Numbered from the stretch's first letter, positions 34,651 through 46,797 are shown. The stretch: DNA of 64,000 bases from Malachius bipustulatus (GCA_910589415.1 OU342631.1:12834001-12898000); one strand, 5' to 3'. The notes: generated by a model not told the origin, from the letters alone. A program made the numbers and translations.

Positions 34651-35423
34651 ATATTATATGCAAGAGAAAATGTTTGATATGTTCAACCGTCAACTGCCCA
34701 TCTCCATTCATATTAATTCCCATTACAAGATCTGCGCTATGTGAGTGCTATGAAGATATTTTTGTCTGTAAATTTTTAAACCATCAGAAAATCCACTTTC
34801 AGTAAGATATTTCCTCGAAAATTGACACTGCATTAAATGATAATAAATGCTTTCAGGGGCATTAAAGATAGAATTTTCTCAGCGAGGAGACTTAGGATAT
34901 GCGCAAGATTTTCTTCAGACTCCCTTAAGTGAACGTTACAAAGCTTTATAGTTTTAAAAGCCATAACGCGTTAATGTGTTTCAAGCAGTTATCCTCAAGA
35001 CTTGCTGGAGACCTGTTCAAAACCGAGACGTAATCTCTTTTTTACAGAAATAATGTTAGATTTTAGAGATGGAATTATCGTAAAGAAACAAATTTTTGTG
35101 GAAATATGAGAAAATTTGCCTTCATTTTATCGTAAAGCGAGATCCGAATCACAAACAAGAGTGTAATGGTGCAATGGTTACTGGAAAAGTACTTGGGTTT
35201 CTTTATTACTTAGTTAACTTTCTGATTATTTATTTTCACTCTTAAGACAACGCGCCACGTAAAATTTAATTTTATTAAATCTAATTCATTATTAACCGGG
35301 GAGTGAGAGATAAAAAACTGGAGGCCCAATTGTGTGGGCTGAGAGAAAAGAGATAGAGGTAGCAATTTTTGGTATTTTGGTATAACCAGATTTTTCTATG
35401 CTAACGTGACACTCTCTCCCTAC

Positions 35424-35427
<4 letters not shown>

Positions 35428-35461
<34 letters not shown>
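35428..35461. repeat. (CT)n microsatellite
   Basis: About 17 uninterrupted CT units, preceded by a looser CT-rich lead-in from 35411. Confidence 0.95.
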
Positions 35462-35465
<4 letters not shown>

Positions 35466-35644
35466 ATATTATAAAACATAAAATATTAACGACTTTCTCA
35501 CTTTTTACTGTGTTTCAATTACAAGCAACTCGAGTCTTGTACAGTGGATACTAGTGTTGCTGAACGGTGGAGACCATGGGGTCTTCGCATCAATTTTACG
35601 AGGGTCTTGTGAAATTTAAATCGCCACACGGCGGTCGATGTTGG

Positions 35645-36150
35645 GGTCGGTCACTGCCGGAAAGTTGTGAGTTAATTAAACATATTATTGGTTTAATTGA
35701 GCGACACGCTTTGATTTCAGATATTGAGAAAAGATTACACTGTCGGTGAAGAAACTCGCAATGGAGGAGTAGTTATAGGTAGTTATTGCGAAACGCAGTT
35801 TCTCCAAACTCGAATTTCGTTAAGCTAAATTGTTAGAAGCTGTTGAACTTCTGTTTAAAAAGATAAGGCACGAGAAAAGATAAAAAGGTAAATTTAACTA
35901 AGGTAGTTTTACAGGTGGGATTTACGCGATTGCTCTCCTTGTTCGCTAACGCTTTCGTCTTCCTCATCTTGCATTCTGGCCCTTGGTCCAATAAGGAAGT
36001 ACAATTATCACGCCACCTCTACGTCGACTTTTCTTGCGCGTGACGCATGTATCATATCGTGCCTGTAGCAACAATCAAGGGTCCGTGAATTTATACGAGA
36101 TACTTTTAAGGAAAAGGTCGCCAACAATTTCAGTCGAGGAAACCATTTTT
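35645..36150 (+). repeat. Diverged repeat pair, copy 2
   Basis: Same family and orientation as 29500-30080, about 6.1 kb away. Gaps and substitutions are spread throughout, so the two copies are old. The part upstream (35555-35645) is weakly similar to 29400-29500. The open frame at 35567-35749 is not shared with the other copy. Confidence 0.65.
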
Positions 36151-38854
36151 TAATGTTATAAGGTATCCGAAATAAATAAACTTTAACGCTGTAAATGCGT
36201 TACACGGGTAAGCGGGATTTTTTTCAATTATCTACAGTTTTCTATAAATTTCACAGGATTTAATACAATCAAATAAAAACAACTTAGATGACCAAATTTG
36301 TGTAGCATCTTTGTGAAGACGTTCCCTGCTTAAAGGGTTAACTGAACGACATATCTAAATTCGAATACATAAGCTTGAGCCTTCTAAATTTTTGACTAAA
36401 AAACATGTTTTTATCAAGTGTGTTGAAAAGTGGGGACGCGTACGATATGCAACTCAATACAATTATTGCACTTAAATAATGAATTACCTCTTGTATTATT
36501 AAATGTGGTAGATAAATATAAACATTTTATATCTATTACTTAGTGTCAAGTTTAAGTGTAAATAAATAATAGGACTAGTGTATAGTATAAATATAAATGA
36601 ACAATTTTTCTGTAATAAAAAATTAATACAGTCTGCGTTTAGCTGGATAAACAAACTTTAGGCGAAAAATCCATTACAACAGGGATATAACAGCTCCGAG
36701 GCAGTAATGAAAACTTACAGCATTCATGAAATTATAAATAAACAGAAACGCTCGATCGTCTGGAGAAAAAAAAAACTTGTAAATTGAATCGTCTCGCAGT
36801 AACTACCAAACATTGGCTCGAAGTAAGTAGTAGCAATTCAGAAGTTTGCGAAAGTTTTATTACAAGACCATGGAGGGCGAGTAAGGAGTAAGGAGTAAGG
36901 TCATGTTTAAATTGGAGAGCAGGGGCTCAGAAATCAACAGTTTGTTTCATAGTTTATTCATTATTAGAATAATAGGGTGAAATGTAAATTAGGGTTAGGG
37001 TAATTCAGAAATATATGCAAGAACCGGGGTCTGTAACGTCTGCGTAATATAAATTTTATTGTCGGCCGTAAAGGTGGGTAACGTTCAAGAGTCATTAGGA
37101 TTCGACAACTGTACTCGAAAGACCCGACCAACAAAGGACTTGTAATAACGATCATTACAGCCGTTGCCATTGCATGGGTTATACATTCAGAAACGGGAGC
37201 GAAATGAGCCGAGTAATAAACCAGAGACACGTTATTGGTTGATCACGCTTTTTATTATTAAATTTTACATCATTTTCTATTACGTAAAATTAATTTTCTT
37301 TTTTAGTCTTTTTCCATTTACCAAATCCGGGCTCTATTCCACAAAAAACAATTTTGTAGCTTTGCACTTAGCACTTTTCATTTCGAACTTTTTTTATAAG
37401 CAGAAAATTTGCGTTTCACTACCTTTGAAGTTAATTTAGCTTTGCTGGTTTCAGACAATGCAATTCACATTGAACTTTATTTTTGAGCAGGAAGTTTTCT
37501 AAAAATACAAAGTGAAAAGTACAAAGAATAGGCCCCTGGTCAGATCGGATGAGCTCTCTTTTTTATGGAATAGATGTGATAGGACTGATAGGTAATAAAA
37601 TAATATTAGTGGTCCACATATCCAAGATCATGCGTCATAAGCCCGGAATCATTTATGATTTCATTTAAGTTTATCAATTCCGTTCATCTCGTGAAATTCT
37701 ACATTGAAACATAATTCGGCACTTATATCGGCAACAATTTAACTTCAATTTAACTTAAAAGTTTTGTTCTAACATTTTGTTAGAAGTTTTAAAGTGCAAA
37801 CATTAATCAACAAAGATTGCCGACTCGTTAAAAAATGCTCGGTCATTAATGATCATCTGTTATAATTAACATAATGGGTCTAAAGTTGGAAAGGGCGGAA
37901 AAAAAGTGATGGAGTATGCATGAATGAAGCAGCTTGGCAACAAAGCGTAGGAGAAAGACGTGACCTGGAAGGAGGAAGTACCGAAGTAGGTCCCCATAGA
38001 TAACGACGAGTCTGTGGACTTTGAGGAGATTGCTGTTTATTGTGGCTCTGTTTCCACGTGCGTGTGAGTAACCACCACGTCCAGGCACTCTTCCTCGTCC
38101 TCATCCTCCGACTATCGACTCGATTGTCCGCCGCTCCCAGGCAATCCAACTTAACTCACACCGCAGCCCTGTTTGTACAGGATAAAAACTTCGACTTGGA
38201 AATTCCAATAATGGCTTCTCTGATCGCCAAACCCGTCCCGGGGAATCAACCTGTTCTGCGCTCGGTTTAGATTAACCCTTTGCATTTTAATTTTTTTCGA
38301 TCGCATCGACGCGGCAATGCGCAACTGCCGGACTAACTTTCCTGTCGGCGGGGCCTCCAGCTCCCCGTTGTAATAAAACTAAAAAGTCGTTACTTTGGCG
38401 ATGGAGCAACAGAAAAAACCTCTGCACCATGTAAATACATTAAATTTACATAAGCGGCATGAGGATGGATGGGATGGAATTTTTTCATTTCGTTTTACAC
38501 TGCAATTTTTATAATAAGAAGTCGGTTTGATTGTCTCTCCCAGGAAGCCGGTCTTCTTGTTGCAATCTTTTTATGGTCCTTCTTCCGTGTGTAATTTTCC
38601 GAGACTTTACGTTCTGGTTTGGCAGGCACTTATTCTTGTAAATGTTTGAATGAAGACAGTTTCAATTTTGTTCTGTTTCAAATCGTTCCGTTATACAGCA
38701 AATTCTTTAAAATAAGATTGCCACGTCACTTACATCATCATGTCAAAAAATTAACAACTACTGTTACTGTCAGTATCGTTTGAAATTTGTAGCCTTTCAT
38801 TTTAATTAAATCTATTTATTAATAGGTTTCAATATTTCAAATTATTAGTTCAGC
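36151..38854. other. No identifiable gene
   Basis: Mostly AT-rich. The GC-richer block 37900-38370 has overlapping frames on both strands but no domain, signal peptide or splice-linked partner that I can recognise. Confidence 0.4.
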
Positions 38855-39496
38855 ATGTACCACGAGAGCTTTTATTTTTTATCCCTCATTTTCCTATTAC
38901 AATCAGAAACAGGTAGGTAGGTCTGAACTTTTCCGCAGGAAAACTTCTCAAACAATATGGAAACTTCTCTCTCCATTAGCAAATTTTCTCTATCGATTCA
39001 AAATGTTGTATGTCTTAATTCCCAGTTAAGCTCTCCATTCGTCCGAACGCGTCATTTCCATGTGCCAGGAGACCATCTCCCGGTTATTATCCTTCAGAGA
39101 GCGACTCTTCAGAAGAGCTCAGTTATCTCGACAAGACCATGAACTTGAACAAACGTAATATTAGACAAACGATGAGAACCCTGAAAACTCCAACTTCCTG
39201 CGATCGATTTAACCTGGATGGCGGAAAATGTTACTCTCGGTCTTATTCGGATGAATTAAAAGTAAGTGAATGAGGAAACTTAACGTGAGTAAAATATTTC
39301 TTTCCAGGTTATCTATAAAAAATGTAGCAGTGACTCTGTTTACGATTATTTGACACAATCAGAAAGCCCCCCGAGGTATCCAACGATGTGGTGCAGGAAG
39401 TGCAATCTGAGACACAATAAGAATCAAACGATGGTTCTTGTGGAATGTTTCAATTGTAAAGGATTAAAGAAGAAGACTAAATTTAAAGCGTTTTAA
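38855..39496 (+). CDS. Small secreted CxxC protein A (unrecognised family), 160 aa
   Basis: I assembled three exons: 38855-38912, 39026-39261 and 39308-39496, with GT-AG introns of 113 and 46 bp in phases 1 and 0. The first exon gives a signal-peptide-like MYHESFYFLSLIFLLQSET. The middle exon is polar and serine-rich, with PGYYPSESDSSEELSYLDK and two cysteines (TSCDRF, GKCYSR). The last exon holds WCRKCNLRH and VECFNCKG, a CxxC-x14-CxxC module, then a lysine-rich tail ending KFKAF. Four such cysteines could bind zinc or form disulphides; the leader favours secretion. AATAAA lies at 39502, six bases after the stop. It shares exon phases and the cysteine module with the genes at 42.4 and 43.5 kb. 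The function is unknown. Confidence 0.75.
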
Positions 39497-39869
39497 AAAC
39501 AAATAAAGTGAGATTGTTCAGAATCTAAGTAGAGTGAAATAAATAGACATCGCTCGGATACCATCGGCGATTAAATCTTACAGACGTTTTGAATTTAATT
39601 ATCTCTCGTTTTATTGTTCGAGAGATTCAAGTTGAATTGAGATTCTGTAATTAAAACTAAAATAGTAATTACCTACGTCTGTCTGTTTGTTCGTTTATTA
39701 CACGATCATTCTTCCTAAAATTAAAATCTTGTTACAAGTTTTCTATAGATATATTAACTGGCCAAGTTTTATTATAGCAATTATTGATAAAATCAACTAA
39801 AAGGTTCATAATTTTTTTTAAATTTCCCCTGCTTTTGGTCTCCAGAAACGACATTTATCGAGTATCTAA

Positions 39870-40670
39870 TAATTGAAATGACCCAGATTGCCTATACAAA
39901 TGTCAGTGAGCCTAAACAGGGATTCTAGCAACACAAGATTATGTCATTGTCATTTCAGTTGTCAATTTGTCAGCATTCATCTCAATGTATAGTTACTCTA
40001 GGGATGACCGACTTGAACAGCGGATTTAGGTTTACTTTTACATCAGCCACCAAGAAGGCAGTTGCAGTGCCGTTGCAAAAACCAAAATAAAGGTGGGTTT
40101 TTACTTGCTGTAAGTACAGGTACCTACTTACATATTTCCGCATTAATCTTTCATAAATTAAATAACAAAATTATTTAACCCATGCACTTTCATAAATAAG
40201 GGTTGGAATTTTTGTCACATTTTTTCATTTCATTGTTCTTTCGTACCTTTATTCGTAGTTTATTCCACTTATTTATTTTTAATTGCTTTATTTCACAATT
40301 AATTATTTGAAAATTTGAGATTTTCTAAACGATTTTTTAAAAATGAGTTTTGAAAACAATAGGAATAAAGAACAAAGAAACCTCCAGTGGTCACATGTTT
40401 ATAATTTGAGCTTTCTTAAATAATTATTAACTTCCACATTCATGGAGGTACCTACGAGGGGTTATTTTTAACGATCTTATTTAAGCACATACCTTTTGTA
40501 TTCACATTCACATTCACATACCATGGGCTTTTGTAAAAATGGATTAACAAATCTTGAAGAACATGTTTCTCTTCTAAAATTGAGGGGGGTGTTTTTAGGA
40601 TCAATAACATTTTATAAATCGTTCCGAACTAAGCATGTGTTTTGATTATTCAGCATAGCTGTGTGACCAC
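39870..40670 (+). repeat. Dispersed repeat family, uninterrupted copy
   Basis: Starts ATTGAAATGACCCAGATTGCC and ends near AATCGTTCCGAACT. It matches 54015-54160 and 56095-56530 in the same orientation. Other anchors are TTTAACCCATGCACTTTCATAAATAAGGG, TTTCTCTTCTAAAATTGAGGGGGG and ATCAATAACATTTTATAAATCGTTCCG. No coding capacity was seen. Confidence 0.65.
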
Positions 40671-41169
40671 TTATTATGTATCTTAATTTCAAATTGATCA
40701 TTATTGAAATGTAAATTCAGGTTATCTTATATTGTATAACTTTTATGTGAATTCAATCAACGTAACGACATTCTATTCTTGATCTTCGTCAAACTCAACA
40801 CAAAAGGGTGGATTATTTTGATTGATAATTGAAGTACGTATGTGTGAATCTAACTAACATTTTCGTCCTTGCCATGGAGGTCAATTAAACAGCCAACAGG
40901 TAGTTTCCTAATCGGACCCTGGAACGGGATCTCCACAACTCTTAGGCGGGTAGCTTCCTCGCCGGACCCCGTTACCTTCAGTGCAAACGGCTAAACTAAC
41001 AAAACCCATTCCCACGGTTATCTTAATGACCTATATTTCAGTGGTAATGATTCAGTTCAAGATGATTCGCCCGAACGCTTAAGGAGGGGGTGGGGCTTGT
41101 CTCTGTGTGAAAGACAGTTCATTAGATTTGGTGACAGTTGTCGAGCCGATTGATCTGTGCTTTTCAGAA

Positions 41170-42065
41170 ACCACCGTTGATTTTCTTCATATTTGGAACT
41201 GCGCACGAGTTTTTCTCTGTCGTGCTCTTTTCTCGGGAGTTACAAGTCGAACACGACACGGTTAGCTTCGCAGAAGACTTTGCTGATGTCCTTTAAGCTC
41301 TTCTTCCTTAGAAAATTCATTCTGGAATACGTAATAAGTGGTGATCGTGTAAAGTCCAACAGTGTTGGTCCTAAGATCGAACCCTAGGGGACACGATTAC
41401 TAAAGGTCAAAGTTTCTGCTTCGACGAATACTTTGCTGATGTTCTTTAAGCTCTTCTTCCTCAGAACATTCGAGTGAATGCATTTTTCTAACGATTCAAG
41501 TGAGTCTAAGTTACAGTAATAGTTGATGATCGAGTTGAAGTGCAACAGTTTTGGCCCGAAGATCTAACCCTGTGAGACACCATTATTAACGTTCAAAGTT
41601 TACCATTTAAGTGAGCTGTTATAGTTGTTCTTTGCTAAACGTTATTGCTTGCAAGACCGAACCCTGCGGGACGCCGTGGTTATTTACAGGTAAATTATAA
41701 ATACAGGTTAGTTGTAGTAGCTAGAATGATCTCACTGTTCTCTAAGTAACCTTTATTATTAGGGATTGTAGAAATATTAATAATTATTAATTTATTATTA
41801 TTGATCTTGCCATAACTAAGCTGACTTAATTTGGATCAATCTGGTATTCAAGCACTTTTCTATTTGAACTCTCTTTGCTTTTGTTCCTCCTAAAATTCCA
41901 ATCACCAATTTTCACTAAGCTTCAAGTGAGTCGGAGTTGTAATATCTGGTCCTCATGGAGAAGTGCAACAGTGTCGATCCTAGCATTTAACCCAGTGGTG
42001 GGAAACCGTTGTTACCTTTACAGGTCTTCCGGATTTAAAATGACATTTCCGTTCTTCAGAATATT
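41170..42065 (-). pseudogene. Reverse-transcriptase motif repeated about four times
   Basis: On the minus strand the motif VPQGSxLGPxL, domain 4 of a Jockey-like reverse transcriptase, appears in degraded form at about 41400-41355, 41585-41540, 41685-41650 and 42005-41960. The first two copies share about 150 bases of flank, including the blocks ACTTTGCTGATGT and CTTTAAGCTCTTCTTCCT (plus-strand spelling). The fourth shares CTTCAAGTGAGTCGGAGTTG with the second. This looks like tandem duplication of one retrotransposon fragment between gene A and gene B. All copies carry stops. Confidence 0.6.
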
Positions 42066-42376
42066 CCAGGAATCTTTTTGCTAGGTTTAAGACGCCATAA
42101 AACATTTTCATCAATGATGGGAGCATGGGATGATGGGTCGGTAAGTTCAATTAATTACTCCAATCATTTATTGCAAAATAAAATATCTTGTGCGACATCG
42201 TTCGCAACCGGTGTACCAACCGGTGAATAAAAAAACTCGCCGTGTCAATGATTTTTTTACAATGACATTGTCACAAGAATTGTCATTAGGAAAATCTTGA
42301 ATTTCATAAGCCAACAAAATTTTCAGTCTCGTAAACCATAAAGGCGAACATTTACAGTAATCTCAGAACTATTACA

Positions 42377-42913
42377 ATGAAATCAGACTTTCTTCAGTGC
42401 TTCTGTGGTTTGGTCTTTACAATGATTTCAATTCTACAAGTATTAGGTTGGTAGTCCACATCTTCCTATAATAATTAATTGATAAAAAATTATTCTTTCA
42501 GCCTCCAATAACCAAAACTACTTGGTTCGATCGACAATTCAACATCTCTACGAGGAAGAACCCGATTCCACGGTTTCAATATTCGACGAAACCGAACCCG
42601 TCGATGGGGATTTCTGTAGTTTAGCTAGTGAACCCAAGGACGAACACAAATTCCATCCATCTCCTTTTTCCGACACTACAGTGGTACGAGGTTATCAGAA
42701 TTAGGACTTTGTGCAAGTTCTAATGTGTACTAAATCTTGCAGGAAGCGAACAGCGAGTGCTTGTTGAATGGAACCGGTAAAGAAGTTATGTTCACACCGA
42801 TGCAGATGGATTATCCTCCATTGATGTGCAAGAGGTGTGATTTGCGCCACTCAAGTGTTAACGATTCGGGAGTGGTGATCGAATGCGAGAGCTGCAGGTC
42901 TCAAACAAATTAA
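42377..42913 (+). CDS. Small secreted CxxC protein B (unrecognised family), 140 aa
   Basis: Exons 42377-42446, 42502-42683 and 42743-42913, with introns of 55 and 59 bp in phases 1 and 0, as in gene A. The leader MKSDFLQCFCGLVFTMISIL is signal-peptide-like. The middle exon is acidic (YEEEPDSTVSIFDETEPVDG) and ends at a GTACGA donor. The last exon contains CKRCDLRHSSVNDSGVVIEC and ESC, a CxxC-x15-CxxC module, and stops eight residues after the first cysteine of the last pair. CxxCxLRH is shared with gene A. AATAAA is at 43079. The first donor (GTTGGT) is weak but is supported by phase and by the paralogues. The function is unknown; a secreted zinc or disulphide knuckle is inferred. Confidence 0.75.
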
Positions 42914-43470
42914 AAGGTGTGGTATGGAGTCTAGAGTCTAACACCTTAAATTTGATAAAAATCGTATTTTTCTGAACCACTTTTACTTTATATCTTATTT
43001 TGATTGAGACACCAGGAAAAATTATCCACGGTATAGATTTTATCTAATCAATATTGATCTTTTCCAAGATGTGGAAAAAATAAAAAAATAGTAGTCTTTG
43101 TTTTTTCTATCCTGACAATTTTATAACAGTTTTAAGGTGTTTGCAGACATAGACCAACCTATTTCTGCAGCAAATGCATGAACACTACTAACTGACGCGA
43201 CTAAAACTAAATCAGTAGCGACTATTTATGATCAGCACTGATTACAAGATCATAAAACTGTAGCAGATAAAATTTATCCCTACTCCCTTTTCAAGATCCT
43301 GAAGATTCTTCTTTTAGAAACTTTATTTAAATACACAGAACTCGCAAAAAAAAATTGAGTTGAGACAAGCGTTTCAAGAAATTATTTGTCACTGTCACTT
43401 TAGATATTTTACTTTTTGACATCTAACATGAATTCTTGTACATTTTATTAATTGAACAAAAACTGAAAAC

Positions 43471-46400
43471 ATGCAAAAAATAATCGTAATGCTCTTATGT
43501 ATATACTTGGCAGCAGAAACAGGTAAAATTAAAATTTCTCCCGCATTAAAAAATGAGAATTTTCTTAAATCTCTTCGCAGGTAATTCTGACGCTGAAAGA
43601 AATGAGCAGGAACAAAAGAGTGATTATAAAGATGAAAATGAAGATGATGGTGATCCCTCATTGAGAATAGAAGACAGAAGTATTAAAACTGAGCCGATTC
43701 TAAAAGCACCAGCGTTGGGGGTAGTCTTTAGAGATGTCTCCCTGGATATTATTGACAGAACGACTGACGAGTATTTGAATGCGAGACGTCCCCTGCAAAG
43801 TCTAAGCGATCAAACTCGATGTAAAAGAACTACGGATTTCGTTCAGGTGATTGACAATTATTATTATTATCTTCCTTTCAAATTTTTATTATCACTCATT
43901 CTGTACGTGTCTTATCAGAGAAGAGTCTGATTTTTCTTAAATTATATGATATTTTCTCCATGTAATGTTTTTTCGGCATAACATTTCTTTTCATCAAAAT
44001 ATAGATACATTTATTTGGAATACATGAGATGAAGTTGCATGATATCAAGTAGTGTAGACACTTTGAACAGTTCAAGTTATAAAGTAATTCGCTCCAGGCT
44101 AGATAGTTTTAAGATAGAAGAAACTTGCACTTGACTTGACGCCTGGACTGGAGTTGTACATCTCCAGTTGCATCATTCCGGCTCACCGGTGGGATAGATC
44201 ATTTAAATGGATTTTCTGGTTGTCTAATCGGCATATTCCATCGATTTCTCGTATGAGATCCTTGTGAATTATTGTCGTTGATTAAGATTAAGATTAAGAT
44301 TAAGATCTGCATATCGGTTCAGTTCAGGTGGTAGCTTTGGAACCAAAATTTCCGCACCCACTTAATTAAATTGATCAACTTAATGACGAGACAAATCAGA
44401 GAAGCCAGAAGTCGACGAGTAGATAAGATTGTGACACCTCCACTGCAACTGAAGCTCTATTGTGGCTCACTACATCAACCCCATCAAATCAACCTCTTTG
44501 AAGAAGCTGACCATCCTGACTATTGGTAATGTATCCATTTCCTCTGGTGTGGGAAATCTCTCTCGAAGGTTTATTGTTTGTAATCTGGTGTTGCCCAAAG
44601 CGGTACACTCGCATGGTTGTGTTTTCCTGTTTCGCCATTCTCCAAGCATTCAGCGCTGATCGCTAAGCCCATCGTGTGCAGATGATCGTTCAGCTTGCAA
44701 TCTCCAGTGTATTATACGCCTATTAAGGCTTTCAGTTTTTTTCTCTTAAGCTTACTCTGTATAAAGGCCTTCGAGTGGCCAAATGCTGGTTCTGATCCAA
44801 CAAATTCTAATTCGGCACCTTTCCAGGTCAGAGAGTCGGCAAGTTCGTTCTCTCCATATCCAGCGCGGCCCGGAATCCAGATCAGAGTTACTTGCCAGGA
44901 CAATCAAAGTTAATTGACAGTTCCAGACCAACTTGGACTTGCAGTGGCTGGAGCTAAGCGCTTTTAGGCCGCTTGGCTGTGTAAAAATATCTTTATTGAT
45001 CTGTATTGGTATGGCATCTTTTCCTGCATCTACGCACAGAGCGCTGTGGCATATATTTCTGCTTAGAAAATTGTTGCGTGAAGACCCAGGCTCTCTCTTT
45101 TTACTACCATACGCAACGTAAGGTAGAAACATTTCTTGGGATACATTAGATACTTTTAGATGTTCACAAGGAGAGGTTTGGCCCTATGCATAACTTTTTC
45201 CAGATGGCAGTTCTAAGTAAGCTTTCTTTCTGTCCAGGGTAAATCGTAGGTATTTGGCTTCCTCTGCAATTGGAATGGTTTCTCCTAGAAGAGTTGGGGG
45301 CGTTAAATCATCCAACGTTCTCTTTCTAGAAAATGATACTATGACGGTTTTGCGAGGGTTGACTGACTCATATATGTGTTCCCTCTCACACCACTGATAA
45401 GTCACCTCGAGTACTTTCTGAAGGAGCCAAAAAAATGGTCGCTTCAGATCTTTCTTGAATCAGAATGGCCAAGTAAACAGCAAATGCCTGGACTTGACAT
45501 GCCTCGACACTCCATAGTGAGAGAACGGCAAGAACGTCATCCACGAAAAGGGACCAGAGCAGAGGGGAGAGGACTTCTCCCTGCGTTGTTCAGTGGGCGG
45601 CTATTCAATGCATTCCCCCTGAGACTTTATTTATTTGACCCTCGCCTTAGACGTCTCTACGTCATTATGGTTTCCTGAATAATCGCTAGTGTTGGCCTTG
45701 AAAGTACTCAGAAGAGACTTCCAAACGACCCAATAAATAACGTGGAAAACATTCGACAAAATAGCTATTCAAAATTCAGGAGCCCTTCTTTTGCAAAGCT
45801 CCAGATGACGTCTGCTCCATAATGAGTTGGACACTTTACAGCAAAAATTATTATTCCAGAACAAAACGCACTGCGAAAAAGAGACGACCCAGTCCCCTGA
45901 CGAGAAACTTTACAGTTCGTGCTCTCAGACCAGTCAAGCGGATCCAAAGGTGAAATGCACCAAGTGTCGACTGGGACTTGAACCTGGAACTATGAGCGAC
46001 GGGAGGCAGGTGAAGTTGGAGTGTACTTTCTGCAACGAAATATCCAAGCGACGAGCGCTGAAAGGCAAGACGTGCAAGCAGCTGGGCAAGACTTTCTCGA
46101 ACGAGGAACCGCAACTCCAGCTCGTCAAAGATAAGATCGAGGTAAGTTCACCATTCAATCGTACTGGTTTAATAGTTTTTATTTCTGAGCACTGAAAACG
46201 AGTGTTATTGTTGCTCTAAATGAGAGAAAATAAACAACTAGCTTGTGCTAGTTTTATCTGCCAGAGCGGAATTCTACAATTCGTTGCTGTAACAACAGCC
46301 AAAGCTCTCGCTTTGATAACTAAACTGTGCTTTCGAACGAGCTATTTTAATTCTGTTACATCGTGTAGTTTTATTTGTGAATCTACCGAGACTGAAATTA

Positions 46401-46797
46401 TTTTATCGTTCGTTTCAGAGCGACGAAGAAATAGAGAGAGTCGTGTTCCTGGCTGAATTTTTAGAATTAACAAACTACACCGCGCTCAACAGATCTGGAC
46501 GTGCCATTTGAATTTTATCAATTGTTTGTTTTGTAATGCTATTTACTTGAGAATAATATTACTGACAGAAATTGATATTGTTTTTAATCGCTGGAATGGA
46601 TATGAGTAATGCTTACACTCATATCTGAAGAACTTAATGGTAATTGTTTTCTAAATTTTTAATTCCAGGATCAATTCTGTCAACAGTGCCAACAGTTACG
46701 TTGTTTCAAGTGGGGTAAGTACACCTAAGAATTATTAAACTTCGAAATTGCAGGACTTTTCCAATTTGCAGGCAGCAGAAAGCTGCTAGTGAAATAA
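43471..46797 (+). CDS. Secreted CxxC protein C (unrecognised family), 223 or 230 aa
   Basis: Exons 43471-43522, 43581-43846 and 45860-46141 share the phase 1, phase 0 plan of genes A and B. The leader is MQKIIVMLLCIYLAAETG. The middle exon is acidic (SDYKDENEDDGDPSLRIEDR). Exon 3 carries KCTKCRLGLEPGTMSDGRQ and LECTFCNE, a CxxC-x18-CxxC module. Two alternative ends keep frame. Exon 46419-46511 ends at a stop (230 aa). Exons 46669-46714 plus 46772-46797 (223 aa) add a third cysteine motif, FCQQCQQLRCFKW, with AATAAA overlapping the stop. The 2 kb second intron holds a reverse non-LTR fragment. Joining the first two exons to the third is inferred from phase and family plan; they could instead be two broken neighbours. 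Confidence 0.6.
44281..44304. repeat. (ATTAAG)4 hexamer repeat
   Basis: Four exact tandem copies inside the long intron of gene C. Confidence 0.9.
44695..45680 (-). pseudogene. R1/Jockey-like non-LTR fragment: RT end and RNase H
   Basis: On the minus strand, frames give VLSPLLWSLFVDDVLAVLSL (about 45585-45525) with an F-DD catalytic box. This is followed by TYQWCEREH (45405), SVNPRKTVIVSFSRKRTLDD and EEAKYLRFTLDRKKAYLE, the thumb-proximal end of the polymerase. An RNase H tail VTLIWIPGRAGYGENELAD lies at 44890-44830. In RNase H the usual motif is PGHxGxxGNExAD; here histidine is replaced by arginine. Frames are broken several times. It lies in the intron of gene C, in opposite orientation. 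Confidence 0.8.

Noticed and set aside
36985..37005. TTAGGGTTAGGG as interstitial telomere repeat
   Set aside because: Only about two units, and the common insect telomere unit is TTAGG. No array.
44712..44913. Plus-strand frame (44695-44913) as part of the CxxC cluster
   Set aside because: It is antisense to the RNase H domain of a retrotransposon.
46419..46714. Exons 46419-46511 and 46669-46714 joined in one transcript
   Set aside because: The first contains an in-frame stop, and its only possible internal donor (GTGCCA) would leave phase 1 while the next exon needs phase 0.
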